Source of the DNA: Aristolochia californica
Taxonomy: Eukaryota; Streptophyta; Magnoliopsida; Piperales; Aristolochiaceae
Assembly: GCA_029961685.1 (NCBI GenBank)
Contig: JARWKL010000016.1
Coordinates: 22,884,157 to 22,948,156, forward strand
Direction of reading: 5' to 3'
DNA: 64,000 nucleotides
Below the pieces are notes generated by a model that saw nothing but the letters and a program-made list of their open reading frames with translations, did no database searches and was not told the DNA's origin. The translations under genes and the position numbers were made by a program. Below are positions 1-10,477 of the stretch, piece by piece (positions within the stretch are counted from its first letter, which is position 1; every line of letters begins with the position of its first letter).

Positions 1-1784
1 TTATAGAGATCAGTACAAAATGTTTCTTATTATTTTTGGATTTTGATAAAAAAAAAATTCTTCATCTTATTCCTTGCTTTTGCTTCAATGATTATGAAAA
101 TAAGGTAAAAAATTACATAAACATGGTCATAAATAATAATATAAATAATATTAAAACACTTTGAGCAATATAAATATTAATATCTTATTAAGGCATAAGG
201 AGCATAACATAAATAATATAACATAAAACTCTTTTGGATTCTATCTTCTTCCACTCTCTCCTTCCATCTCAAATCGTAAAGAGAACTCTCTTTGAACTAG
301 CGGGACCAATCTCTAATTTTTTTGTTTTGGTATTCCAAGTTTTATGTTATTTTAATTTTTTTTATTTTCTTCTCCCTTACATCTTTGCAATTTGAACAAA
401 TATATTATTTTTTATCTTAACAACTTAAAAACTTGTAAAAATAAAAAAGATGCATTGCTTTTAAGGTAAAACAATGGAAAGGGAGACATGAAAGTTCTTT
501 CTCAATCTTAATTACATATAGGACTTATGATACATGCAAACTTAATCCATTTGAGCAACCTCTCATCTATTCCCTTACAAATTGAATTGTAAGTTTGATT
601 ATAGGTGTGTGGGTCGTCATCTCTGAGAGAAGACTAACTTGATGGCATGACGACATGGCTTTTGTGTAGGTAAGATACTCTTGATATGCACCTTATTTTT
701 TATGCTATTTTTTATTAAGCTTTCCTTGATGGTTATGGGTCTTTGTTGATGGAGATGTCCCTTTTTTTCTTCCCTAGAGTCAATAACCTGGCCACCATCA
801 AACACAATAAACAAAGTTGGGTGAGTATCTTATAGAGAGATATATCATAAAGGCATAATAGATATATAACCTTGTCTCAATTAACAGGCATATCAATATA
901 AAATTAGCCATCAAATGTTTGATTCTAATTATTCATGTATCTCTAATAATATTCACTATGTATCCTGTACATGAGATTGCATCCTTAAAATTAAATACAT
1001 GCTATGCTCTTACTTATGTAATTTAATGAAGTATTGCATGAAATCATTTTGATATCATATATATAAGTATTATCGAGAACTATTTTTAAAATTGCCAAAA
1101 GCTTCACTAATGAAGAGAAAATAATTTAAATATTTTACATATACAAAGTAATTCACCTATTTTGCAATTTATTTATTTATTTTATTTATTTATGCTAAGA
1201 ATTTTAAGTAACTCTGTTGGGAAACTAATTTAGAGGCATTCTAATTGATTACCATTAACAACATTATAAAACCTTTGACATTATTATGTTTTTTTTAATT
1301 TTCTACTCTTTAATTTAGAAATAAACTTCACTTTTCAAATATTTTTTGAAGATTTTAAGTAAACCCTTTAATTATAAATTTTAGAATTTCATGTTAATAG
1401 ACTTATATTAGCTTGAGATTTAGCAAAGATAAAAAAATATTTAAAGTACTCTAAAAATATAAAAAATAGTGTTATATATGGAATTGGTGGAAAACTAAAA
1501 AAATAGGGACGAACCAGCCAAAGTATAGCTAAACAACCAGGTTAAAGAATGATTTCAAAGACACAAGGTCAGCTCAATTTAGAAAAAAACTACAATGTGG
1601 TTTGAACTCTTAGCTTTGCCTCTCAAACAAAAGGGTTTTAAGTTTTTTTTTTTTGTTTTAACATAATTTTGAGTTAACACATGAATCACGAAATGAGTTA
1701 GTTTTGGCTGGTTTTGACTAACAAGTTTGAGGTCGGTAAAAATTGAGTCAACACCAAACCAAACTCAAGCAAACCGATCGCGAG
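1..1784. other. AT-rich intergenic DNA, no gene seen
   Basis: Only short, low-complexity open frames occur here, with many A/T runs. A 65-codon open frame at 617-814 (-) has no recognisable domain and no signal peptide. The second exon of the neighbouring thionin-like gene, if it exists, would lie here on the minus strand, but I could not recognise it. Confidence 0.6.
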
Positions 1785-2054
1785 CTAAGTTGATACCACC
1801 CCAAGTCCTATACAAGAGTAAAAGAGTTGGAAAGAAGTTATACCATGAAAACCACAAGAGTTGACAGTCAGGCATGCAGAGCTGCAAATTGCTGGCCCCA
1901 GAAAGCTATGGTATTTCTTGATGCATTTGTTGTAGCACCTACCCCAACAATGGTCCACACGATTGGATAAAGCACCCTTAGCGTTGCCCTGCTGCACATC
2001 ACAAGTTAACAATAACATGATGAACAATGCTACTATCACACGCTTCTCCTCCAT
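1785..2054 (-). CDS. thionin-like cysteine-rich secreted peptide
   Basis: Encodes a peptide of about 89 residues as an uninterrupted frame. The start at 2054 is chosen because it begins a signal peptide (charged MEEKR, then a hydrophobic core of about 12 residues, probable cleavage after GNA near residue 25); the same frame stays open upstream to 2351 but with no sense. The mature part has six cysteines spaced C-x3-C-x3-C, then C-x3-C, then a further C, the plant thionin-like arrangement. Such peptides are secreted and usually linked to defence or reproductive tissue. It is paralogous in layout to the gene at 10021-10477. A phase-1 GT donor (GTATAAC) follows the last shared cysteine at the same place as that gene's intron, so the true 3' end may be an unseen exon further left, and the residues after about position 68 may be intron read-through. 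Confidence 0.65.
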   Translation of the reverse strand: MEEKRVIVALFIMLLLTCDVQQGNAKGALSNRVDHCWGRCYNKCIKKYHSFLGPAICSSACLTVNSCGFHGITSFQLFYSCIGLGVVST

Positions 2055-3099
2055 TTCCCACTCCTTTTTCTCTCTCTTTTTTAATTCCTTCTCCTCACTT
2101 TCCTGCCTCGAATGTTTGGCTTGAGTTTTAAGCAAAGGGACAATGGAATGCAGGTATTTATAGCTTTTTGCTGGAATATATTGTTGCTTTGCTCTAAAAT
2201 TAGGCCATAGACGATCTTTTCTTGCTCTAAAATGTTTATTTATAGTTTTTTGTTGGAATTTAATACGTGTGGCTATTTGACGGTGAGAGATTGTTATTTT
2301 GCTCTGAAATTGAGCTACGATGATTTGTTCTTGCCAAATTGTGAAAAACATTAGTTATACCAGAAAAAGATTTGTGATCAAATGGAAAGGTTGTTTGTTT
2401 CTGTTTGAAAACTGAAAAAGGTTAGTGAGTTACATTCTTGCATATAGAGAGGATCTCTAAAACTTGTTGTTCCCTCATTATTATAGGCGTGCCTTGAGCG
2501 GCCAACAACAATTTTTGGTAGATGCTTTAACTCATAAAATTTGCAGTCTCTAAAATTGAATCAAGATATATAAAATTGTAGAAAGAGTGAGGTGATTGAA
2601 GTTGAATTGAAAATTGAATTAAGTTTTATGTTGTACTGCTCATATTTGTAGTACATTAATTAAATAACTCTTAATAAAGTTTTAAAGTGTCTAAATGTTC
2701 TATTAATTGACTTACAAAAAATTATCGCAGATTTTGTTGCTTAATCTGTTGAGAAGAATCTTCCTAACAATAGCATAACTTTGAGATATGGCCTCACTTT
2801 CTGGACATTACCTAAATTATTTTGGGTGGTAGACACCAAAGGTTAAACTATTTAGAAGGAAAATCAATTTAGTTTTCTCCAAGAACTTATGTTAAAATAT
2901 CTACAAATTGAACAAAAGTTGAGAGACGAAATATTTGGAGTTGACCAACCAAAACTTTCTCTCAAGAAATGGAAATTGAGTTCAATGTGTTACTGCGAGA
3001 AGGAAATACAATATTTTCTAGTAGTTAAAAAAATTGTATTTTTGTTGTCACAACACAAAATGAGGGATCAGGTAAAGTAATTTTCAATACCTATATGAG
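2055..3099. other. AT-rich spacer
   Basis: Upstream region of the thionin-like gene, followed by sequence without a recognisable gene. A polypyrimidine stretch (CTCCTTTTTCTCTCTC) lies just 5' of that gene's start on the + strand. The left end of the Ty3/gypsy remnant must fall somewhere near 2.9-3.1 kb, but no LTR was recognised. Confidence 0.5.
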
Positions 3100-3645
3100 G
3101 CTTGCTAGGGATATAGTTTCATTTTTGACTTTTTAACAAATATCATAAGTTGCGAAGTATGCTTTAACACCCTTCATCATTCCTGCCTAAAAGAAAATTC
3201 GCGCCAATCTCTTATAAGTTTTGAAGGCGCACCACGATATCATGAAACACATGAAGAATAGAAGTACATATTGGAGAAGTCATAGGGACATAAATGCACG
3301 CTTTGTGTAACAAAAAATCATGTTATCAAGAATAATGTGAATAAAGATCTAGTTTATAACCATATTGTGAGAGCTTTTCTGATACAAAATCTCATAATCA
3401 TATCCCATTAGCTTCACTAACCAACACTTCTATTAAAGGGATACAATGCCTTAGTCCAACAAATATCAAATGGACATGTAGTATGTTAGAATTTCAAAAT
3501 GGCATCCAAGAAAGTACGGGTGCCAATGTTGCACCACCAATACTATTGCTAGCAATTCTTTCTCATATGTGGAATATACAGTTGCTGGTCCATTTAAGGC
3601 CTTGCTAAAGAATGATATAGTGTGCCCCTCTTGAGTGAGTATAAC

Positions 3646-3660
3646 ACACACACACACACA
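3646..3660. repeat. (CA)n microsatellite
   Basis: A short run of CA dinucleotides in the decayed gypsy element, directly upstream (minus strand) of its RNase H piece. Confidence 0.8.
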
Positions 3661-3695
3661 CCCCTAAACTTGAAGCATTTCAACCATAAAGAAAG

Positions 3696-3783
3696 TATTA
3701 GTGCATGAAATAAGGCTAACTTGAATTAATCCATGCAAATATTAGTGCATGAAATAAGGCTAACTTGAATTAATCCATGCAAA
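3696..3783. repeat. 44-bp perfect tandem duplication
   Basis: A 44-bp unit starting TATTAGTGCATG and ending CCATGCAAA is repeated twice with no mismatch (3696-3739, 3740-3783). It lies within the decayed gypsy pol. The identity of the two copies implies a recent duplication compared with the age of the host element. Confidence 0.9.
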
Positions 3784-5374
3784 TTCCCCTTTTTTAACAA
3801 CTCTATGGATGGACAATGAGCCATAATGTTGAATGAATCAATGGTATTCCTCTATCAACCCAATAAACCCATGTAATTGCTTCATAGTGGTTAGAATTGG
3901 ACATGCTGCAATCACATCTAACTTTGAGGATTGTAGTAACTCCCTATGCATAAATAATGTGTCCTAAATAGGCTACAAAAGTTTCTCTAAATGAACACTT
4001 CGATATCTTTAGAAAAGAACGAGTGTACCATAAAATATGTAATACTTGATAGGGGTGGCCGACATCGTCTTGAAATGTGTCGCTATAGATTAATATATAA
4101 TAAAAATAATAAAAAGAACACATTGTCGTAGATGTTGCTAATAAATAGAGTTCATTAGACTCTGAAAAGTAGGAGCATTTTTCAAGCCGAATTACATGAC
4201 TAAAAATTCATAATGGTCTTTGTGAGTCCAAAAAGTTGTCTTCTTAGTATTAGAAGGAACCATTCTAATGTGACTCGGACAATATCTGCTTCAAGCATTT
4301 ATTAACCAGCCTCTCCATGTCTATTTTTTGAATTTGTGAGTAAATTTTTTTGGCAACATTACCCAACAGAGCACTAGAAGTAATTGGAAAGCCACAATCA
4401 TATTCACGCACAAGGAGAGATTCCTCCAATTCTTGGAATAATTCATCAAATTAAGATAAAAAGGATGTGAGAGACTCAAGAGAAATACATATCATGCAAG
4501 TAATAGGAGGAATTGATCCATCCTATGGCAAATGACATCAGCCAAAATAGCCACAAAAGAACGTCAAACCCCACCACTAGGTGTCCCACTATTTTCCTAT
4601 GTACCACTTGATCTCCATGATCAAATTCAAATAATAGATTTGTGAAATTCCACTGAATAGTACCCACTTTCTAGAACCATTGTAGTCCTTGCTCCTAGTT
4701 AATCCTATTAACTACTAATAAATAAAACTTAGTACTAATAGTTGTCCTTTTTTTAAAAAAAAATCTATTTGTTTGCTTATTTACAAACAAAAGACAAGGA
4801 TTCACCATTTCTGACCATGTCTTGGAAAGAAGTGATACCCATGTCTCTAATTCAGCTGCTTTGCAACTTTCCCACAAGTAAAATTATGCATGTTATCAGT
4901 ATCCAACAAACAGTCATTTCTTAACTTCTAATAGTATTCTTTATCTTCATTAGGCATGGGTTGTATTTCCAGAAAGAGCATGAATAAATACTTGGTCGAA
5001 TTCTTCAATTACCTCTTTCATTATCTCATCCTCGTTAGTGGAAGTGTTGTTGCTTCTTCATACAATTATAATTGATAAAGTTTTACACCTATGGTTGGGT
5101 AAAATTCTTCATTGCTATTAAAGCAAAAGCCCAACCTCTTCCACTATCCATTTCTTCTTCTGTTAATTTTCGGAATAACATTTTCAGAATGACTTCATCA
5201 CAATAGTAGACGGTGGCCATAATGTGACTGAACCAATATCCCATTCTTCATCGAAGGTGATGGCGAGTTAGGCCCCCTTCTTGTTGACAACCCCAAACTT
5301 CATAAAATATTGAGTTTTTCTTCCTGCATGGTGGCTAATCTAGTTGCCTCTACCATAAACTTTGCATTAACAAC

Positions 5375-5748
5375 TATTTATTTCTAGGGTCAACACATAA
5401 ACACAAAAGATCTCAAGGGAAGGAGATAAGAGATGAACTCTAGCTATTGGGCGAGATGAGAGAAAAAACAAAAAGAAGATAAAGAAAAGAAAAAGAGAGA
5501 AATGTGTTATGGACGAATTTGAACCAAGAGGAAAAGGAATGAATGCTCTACCCCATGCCTTGAAGTCATATTTATAATTGTGGGGAGATGTTTACAACGA
5601 CTACAATGCCCTTAAGGCTACATGCTTCAAAAGAAAAAAAAAGACATAAGATGACATACACTAGTTTACATAATTACAATTCAATGTCATCTCTATGAAA
5701 GTTCTCCTTATTTACTAACAATGTCACACGTATAGGTGTATTTTAATA
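5375..5748 (-). repeat. 3' LTR of the 3-kb element
   Basis: Matches 8058-8433 over its full length at a level clear by eye, with shared blocks such as GACGAATTTGA, CTCTACCCCATGCCTTGA and GTTCTCCTTATTTACTA. Its outer TG has decayed to TA and the inner end reads TTTTAATA instead of TTTTAACA. Confidence 0.8.
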
Positions 5749-5858
5749 CCTCCTTCAAGCTAGTGTCTGTAACTTCACTTTGAAAATAATCTTCGTTAAG
5801 AAAAAAAAAACTCTAATCTTGTGTGACCTGAAAAGAAATTTTGATTGTTTTGCTTTGA

Positions 5859-6313
5859 TTCATCTTGTTCTTGTTTACATCTAGGTGTGGGCATGGGTCG
5901 GGTTAGGGTCGGGTTTACCAAAACCCAAACCCGATCCCCAACCCTAAAACCCGAACCCAAAAAATTTGAATCATCAAACCCAAATCCGACCCAATCACCA
6001 TCCTCATAATCTCGACCCCTCCCCATAAACCCAAATTAAATGTAAGCCATCCCTGCACGACCGCTCCATCCATGTAAGACTTGATCCATCTCAACCCCGT
6101 TTTATATCTTTGTCTCATATGTAGGTCGGGTTCGAGTTGGGTTTGGGAAAACCTGTCCCCAACCCGAAACTCGATGGGTTTTTTCCCCTGCCTCATCCCC
6201 AACTCTCGAGGTGAAATTACAAATCGAACGGGTGTTTTTTGGGTCAGGTTCCCCATAAAATTCGACCTAATGTTCATCCTATTCACATCTTGCTTATAAT
6301 CTTCATCTTGTTC
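5859..6313. repeat. GGGTCGGG-rich inverted segment between short direct repeats
   Basis: An island unlike its AT-rich surroundings. Its left part has GGGTCGGGTTAGGGTCGGG-type motifs, and then the complementary ACCCGA/ACCC motifs run on. A 13-bp direct repeat TTCATCTTGTTCT flanks it (5859-5871 and 6301-6313), suggesting insertion into the internal region of the 3-kb LTR element. The frames that cross it on both strands are by-products of this repetition. Confidence 0.45.
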
Positions 6314-8057
6314 TCCCCTTTACTTGGATATTCCAGTCACATAATTTTTTACCACAGTACATGAAATTCTTCATTGTAGATTATACTTCTTCTCAAAAGT
6401 GGAATCTAGAAGGAGGCGCAACCACTGCACGCTCAAATTTTCAATTTGAATTATTACACATAAAGAAAATAAGAAGGGACATACATCAAACCAATAGAGT
6501 AATGAATGTGATCTGACTTGATACAACTTGTATAATCCTTGATGGTAGATTTTATCTCCTACTTCATTCTTCATACTTCTCTTTCTATTTTCCCCCTCAA
6601 GTTGGGAGGTAATGGCTATGATCCTAGTTTGAAACTATATATACATATATATATTGATGTAGTCATTATCGCCTCCATCAATGTGTCTCAAGGATAAGTA
6701 CTCAATCAGACACAAACTCTCAAAAAGTAAAAAAAATATGGGTGACAAAACAATAGTCAAAACCAACCTGAAAGGATTTTGAACAAATAGGGACAATAAT
6801 CACTAAAGAGGGTAATGCCCATCACTCAAAAGACGATGATACAAACCCAAATGATACCAATAAAAAAGTCTCAATGGACTTAAAAAACTCCCATATATAA
6901 AAAAAATAAGACCAATCAAAGCAACACACCAAAGGGTTACCTTAAGAGTGTAAAAGAGAGTCAACAATCATAGTAGGAGAAAGACAACCGAGTAAAAGGG
7001 TAATGGGGGATCTAAAGAAGTGAAAATAACCAGAACAGTAATAAAATTAGAAGGAGACTATAACTGTAGAATTGTAAAAGTCACAAACAAGTTTGACCAA
7101 GAATGACCTCAAAGAATATTTCCGCTATGAACAGGTTGATTGGGGAAACTTAAAAAAAAAATTCAATATGAAATTTTGAGATGGAACATAACAATGGAAA
7201 CTTTCTAAAAATAGACTTATCATATAACGCAATAACTTTTAACACAACTTGACCAATTTAAAAATAAAATATTCAAGAGATAAATTCTGGAATAAGGAAA
7301 ATTTAGGACAGTTATATTTGGAATTTAGAATTAGGAAACAAAACTTTATAATTCAAAAAGTTTCAAACTTTGTTTAAAAAGAAACTAAACCCTTATAGGG
7401 AAGGACTTCTCTTAAGGAAACTAATGTAATGTGAGATTAAAGAAAGGAAAATTTCAAGGAACGAAAGGTACTTAAGTTGGTAAAATCTTGACTAGACTTT
7501 GTAAATAAATAGAAGAATTAGTCAATACTAGCAACTCAAAAAGTGAAACAAAAAAACCCGCTTAAATTCAAATTTTCGCATGCAACAAGCTACTAGCATG
7601 ACCTTTGACTCTTACAATGTGGTTTTATTTCTATAGAAAGATCAAATTAAGAAAAGGTTTATTGGGATAGAAAATATTCTCACATAGCTTTGGTTTGAGA
7701 TATAATTCTCAGTCATGTGGATACAAACCATTCAAAAACTTGCGGTTTTCTACTGTTACTACAAATTTTTATGCTGCTTGACCTTCACTATATCAGATAT
7801 CAATTTTTATTTCTAAAAAAATTTGATTTCAACAATTTTTTGGAGTTAGAAACTAGACTAAAAAATATTCAAATGGTATATAATTTTCTATATGAAAATT
7901 ATGTTAAGAGGTTGTGAAATCCAATGAAAATCAGGAATTGGGAGAAAAGACTAAAGGGAAAAAAGAGAAACTCCTCTTTTTTTTTTTTCTTCTTCCTCCC
8001 TTTCTTCTCCATCTTTTTCTCCTTTTCGATATCATATCTAAGCTTGTTCTGATACCA

Positions 8058-8433
8058 TGTTGAAATCTAGGGTCAACAAATAAACACAAAATATCTTAAC
8101 GGAAGAAGAGAAGAGAGAAACTCTAGCTCTTGAGATAGAGGAGAAAAGAAATCAATGGAGAGAAAAAAAAAGAAAAAGAGAGAGAGGTGTAAGGACGAAT
8201 TTGAGCAAAGAGGAAGAGGCTTGAATACTCTACCCCATGCCTTGAGGTCATATTTATAGTTGTGGAAAGTTGTTTACTATGACTATAATGCCCTTGGGGC
8301 TACATACTTCAAAAGGAAAAAGACATAAGAGGACATACACCAACTTGCATAATTACAATTCTATGTCATCTCTATAGAAGTTCTCCTTATTTACTAGTCA
8401 TACCAACCTTACACATGTGGGTGTCTTTTAACA
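8058..8433 (-). repeat. 5' LTR of the 3-kb element
   Basis: Begins TGTTGAAATC and ends TTTTAACA on the + strand. The primer-binding-site complement abuts its left edge, which identifies it as the 5' LTR of a minus-strand element. Confidence 0.8.
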
Positions 8434-8990
8434 GCAAACTTGCTTTTGCCACAATATCTCATCGTAGGCCATTGATAAAACAACTTGCATTCATTGCTTG
8501 AGCCATGTGTAGACCCAATTAAGCGAACTTTCAAATTTGGCTTGGGAAACATGAATTGTATTTGTTTGCTTGAATTTTGTTATTGTGCCATGAAGATTTT
8601 CATATTTCTATAGTCTGAATCTTTCACAAAATGCAATGGTAAAGTCCACCCATGGAGGTTCTCCATTATTTTTTGTATGGTTATAGTACCACTACAATGC
8701 CTCCCCTTCCATGAAAAATTAGAAAAACCCACTTTCTAATCTTTTTAAAGTTCCATGATACTTAAATTTTAACTATTCTCGTTTCTTTACCCATGTAGTA
8801 GGTTCTTCATAATCAACATATTTTTGGTAGTCAAGGCACATTCCCCTCGTACTAACATTCCCATGTGGTGTACCATCGATTTGATCTACTTTCACATCAC
8901 TTTCTTTACTCACAAGTTTCCCTTTTAGAAGCTCTTGCATAACTAGGAATTTGGTCTTCATTAGTTTTATCATTTCTTTACATTGTTAAT
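8434..8990 (-). mobile_element. decayed Ty3/gypsy gag (5' part)
   Basis: Minus-strand translation gives gag-like sequence with stops: EGEAL then a stop then WYY, GEPPWVDFTIAFCERFRL, then FKQTNTIHVSQAKFESSLNW, the usual plant gypsy gag pattern. An open piece at 8773-8973 continues the N-terminal part. Together with 3100-5374 it forms one element, split by the LTR element at 5375-8433. Confidence 0.7.
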
Positions 8991-10020
8991 GTGTAGTTTT
9001 GTTTCTATAACCTATATTTATTAAATATGTAAATGGATAGTAAATTATTTAATTATTTACAAAATCCATAAAAGGTAATACAAGTTATGCAATTCAACTA
9101 ATTTATTTGTATGATTTTGAAATTTTTCGAAGGGTTATTTGATTTGTACCATTGAATTACTTGATTTTATGAATTAATTTATGTGAGTCCCCAAAGGGTA
9201 AAAGTAATTTGGTCCTCTTCTTGTTATGTTACTACTTATTGGGTGTGCATTTTACCTTGTCATTCTCATGAATCCCCAAAGGATAATTGGGAGTGTACTA
9301 GATGGATGTATGCTGTTTTTTTTCCCAATAATTTACCATATTTTTATAGGTTGCAATAGCATCTTTATTTACACCTATTGACAGATCTAACTTCATCGAT
9401 ATTTTAAAGTCCAACTTGCCTAATGGGGCTAATTATGTTGGGTAGATATAACGGGCTAACCTGATATTTCATCTTTAGTAACATCTCAATTTCAGCTCCT
9501 AAGAGCCCTTGCCTAGTGACTCACTTTGAGATATAAAGATAGACCATAGAAAAATACAAAGTTCAAATTGTTAAATCATGTTTGTAGGACAAATTTTTTT
9601 GTGGAGTTTAACATGGCTTTTTGATTCACATACTTCATAGCTCCAACTAGCAAGGAGATTTTAGATGGACCAAAAGCAAAATTTGGATATGTGTCGGGTT
9701 CTCACAATGATTGGTACATGAATTAGTTTGTAATGGTAGAAACTAGAGGATAACTAAGAATAACTAAAACAACCAACAAGGGTGGACTTTAATATTGGTC
9801 CCATTACTTTCTTATTTATTTTGTTGTTTCCATTCCATATTAGAAGAAAAGTGTGCGTTCCCATAGTAAATCACAACATATAAATGAATCGAACAACAAA
9901 AATCTTATTAAATATTTTGGTCACATGATCATATACTTCTCATCAACCCACTCAACTTATTCAATACAATGCATCAAAGGCATTAAGTAAATAAAAAATC
10001 TTCCTTCATTCATTCAGGGC
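8991..10020. other. AT-rich intergenic DNA
   Basis: No gene recognised. The 5' LTR of the gypsy element would be expected here; I did not find a matching repeat on the other side. Confidence 0.5.
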
Positions 10021-10477
10021 CTATGCTTGAGGAAGTGAAGATGGAGCCAAAACCTTCCCTGCCATTCCCTCTTTGGTTCTTAAGGTTCCTACAAAAAACA
10101 AAGAAACACAAGTGAACCATGTAAACGAAATGTACCTTGTACTTGTACTTTCTTTAAAAACAAACAAATATAAGTGAGAAGTGTAAACAAAATGTCCAAG
10201 TACATTAAAAGAAAATGACATATATAAACAAAGTTAAGAAATATGTCGTTTAAATGAACTAGTACCGGCATTTGGTGGGGTACAAGGATTCTGAGCAAAA
10301 CATTTTATATTGCAATATGTAGCACCAAGAGTTCCAGGGTGGTCCTTGTGGCATGGATCATAGCAACTGAGCCAACAAGGGGCTACACTCTTAGAAGCTA
10401 TGATTCCTTCCTGTTCAATCATATGCTAAAACTAACATTGATATGAACAATATAAGAAGATACTTGGTCTCCATCAT
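10021..10477 (-). pseudogene. second thionin-like peptide gene, two exons, frameshifted
   Basis: Exon 1 (10266-10477) starts MMETKYLLIL, a good signal peptide. About 20 codons in, the frame hits a stop; the conserved mature part (six cysteines, C-x3-C-x3-C then C-x3-C then C) is open in another frame, one base shift away. Exon 2 (10021-10088) joins at a phase-1 GT/AG junction (donor GTACTAG, acceptor TTTGTAG) and ends in PSSLPQA and a stop. The intron is 177 bp. The cysteine spacing matches the gene at 1785-2054, so the two are diverged paralogues on the same strand about 8 kb apart. The shift is either a real inactivating indel or a base error in the assembly. The gap between signal and mature part is too short for an intron. 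Confidence 0.7.

Larger units (their letters stand above)
3100..5374 (-). mobile_element. decayed Ty3/gypsy pol (integrase, RNase H, RT parts)
   Basis: Reading the minus strand gives broken pieces of plant Ty3/gypsy polyprotein in the expected order. Near 5300-5360 is the end of gag (MVEATRLATMQEEKL). At about 4190-4260 is a reverse transcriptase piece reading KTTFWTHKDHYEFLVM then a stop, then FGLKNAP. At 3466-3657 is the RT-linked RNase H (HTISFFSKALNG, YEKELLAIV). Near 3180-3215 is the integrase zinc-region tail TYKRLA. Stops and shifts throughout show it is dead. The 5' part of gag continues at 8434 onward, because a 3-kb LTR element has split it. Confidence 0.75.
5375..8433 (-). mobile_element. 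non-autonomous LTR retrotransposon with both LTRs, PBS and PPT
   Basis: Two long direct repeats, 5375-5748 and 8058-8433 (about 375 bp each), flank 2.3 kb of sequence without recognisable gag or pol. The right repeat has TG..CA ends. Immediately left of it (8042-8057) is the complement of a primer-binding site, TGGTATCAGAACAAGC, matching the 3' end of initiator tRNA-Met. Immediately right of the left repeat (5749-5763) is the complement of a polypurine tract, CTAGCTTGAAGGAGG. Both place the element on the minus strand. It interrupts the gag of a Ty3/gypsy remnant. No target duplication is clear. It is probably a defective copia-like or LARD-type element. Confidence 0.8.

Noticed and set aside
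3640..3790. CRISPR-like short repeats
   Set aside because: Only two adjoining copies with no spacer; a simple tandem duplication in plant DNA.
8434..8440. Target duplication for the 3-kb LTR element
   Set aside because: Left flank ACAAC and right flank GCAAA do not match; the boundaries rest on LTR, primer-site and polypurine evidence only.
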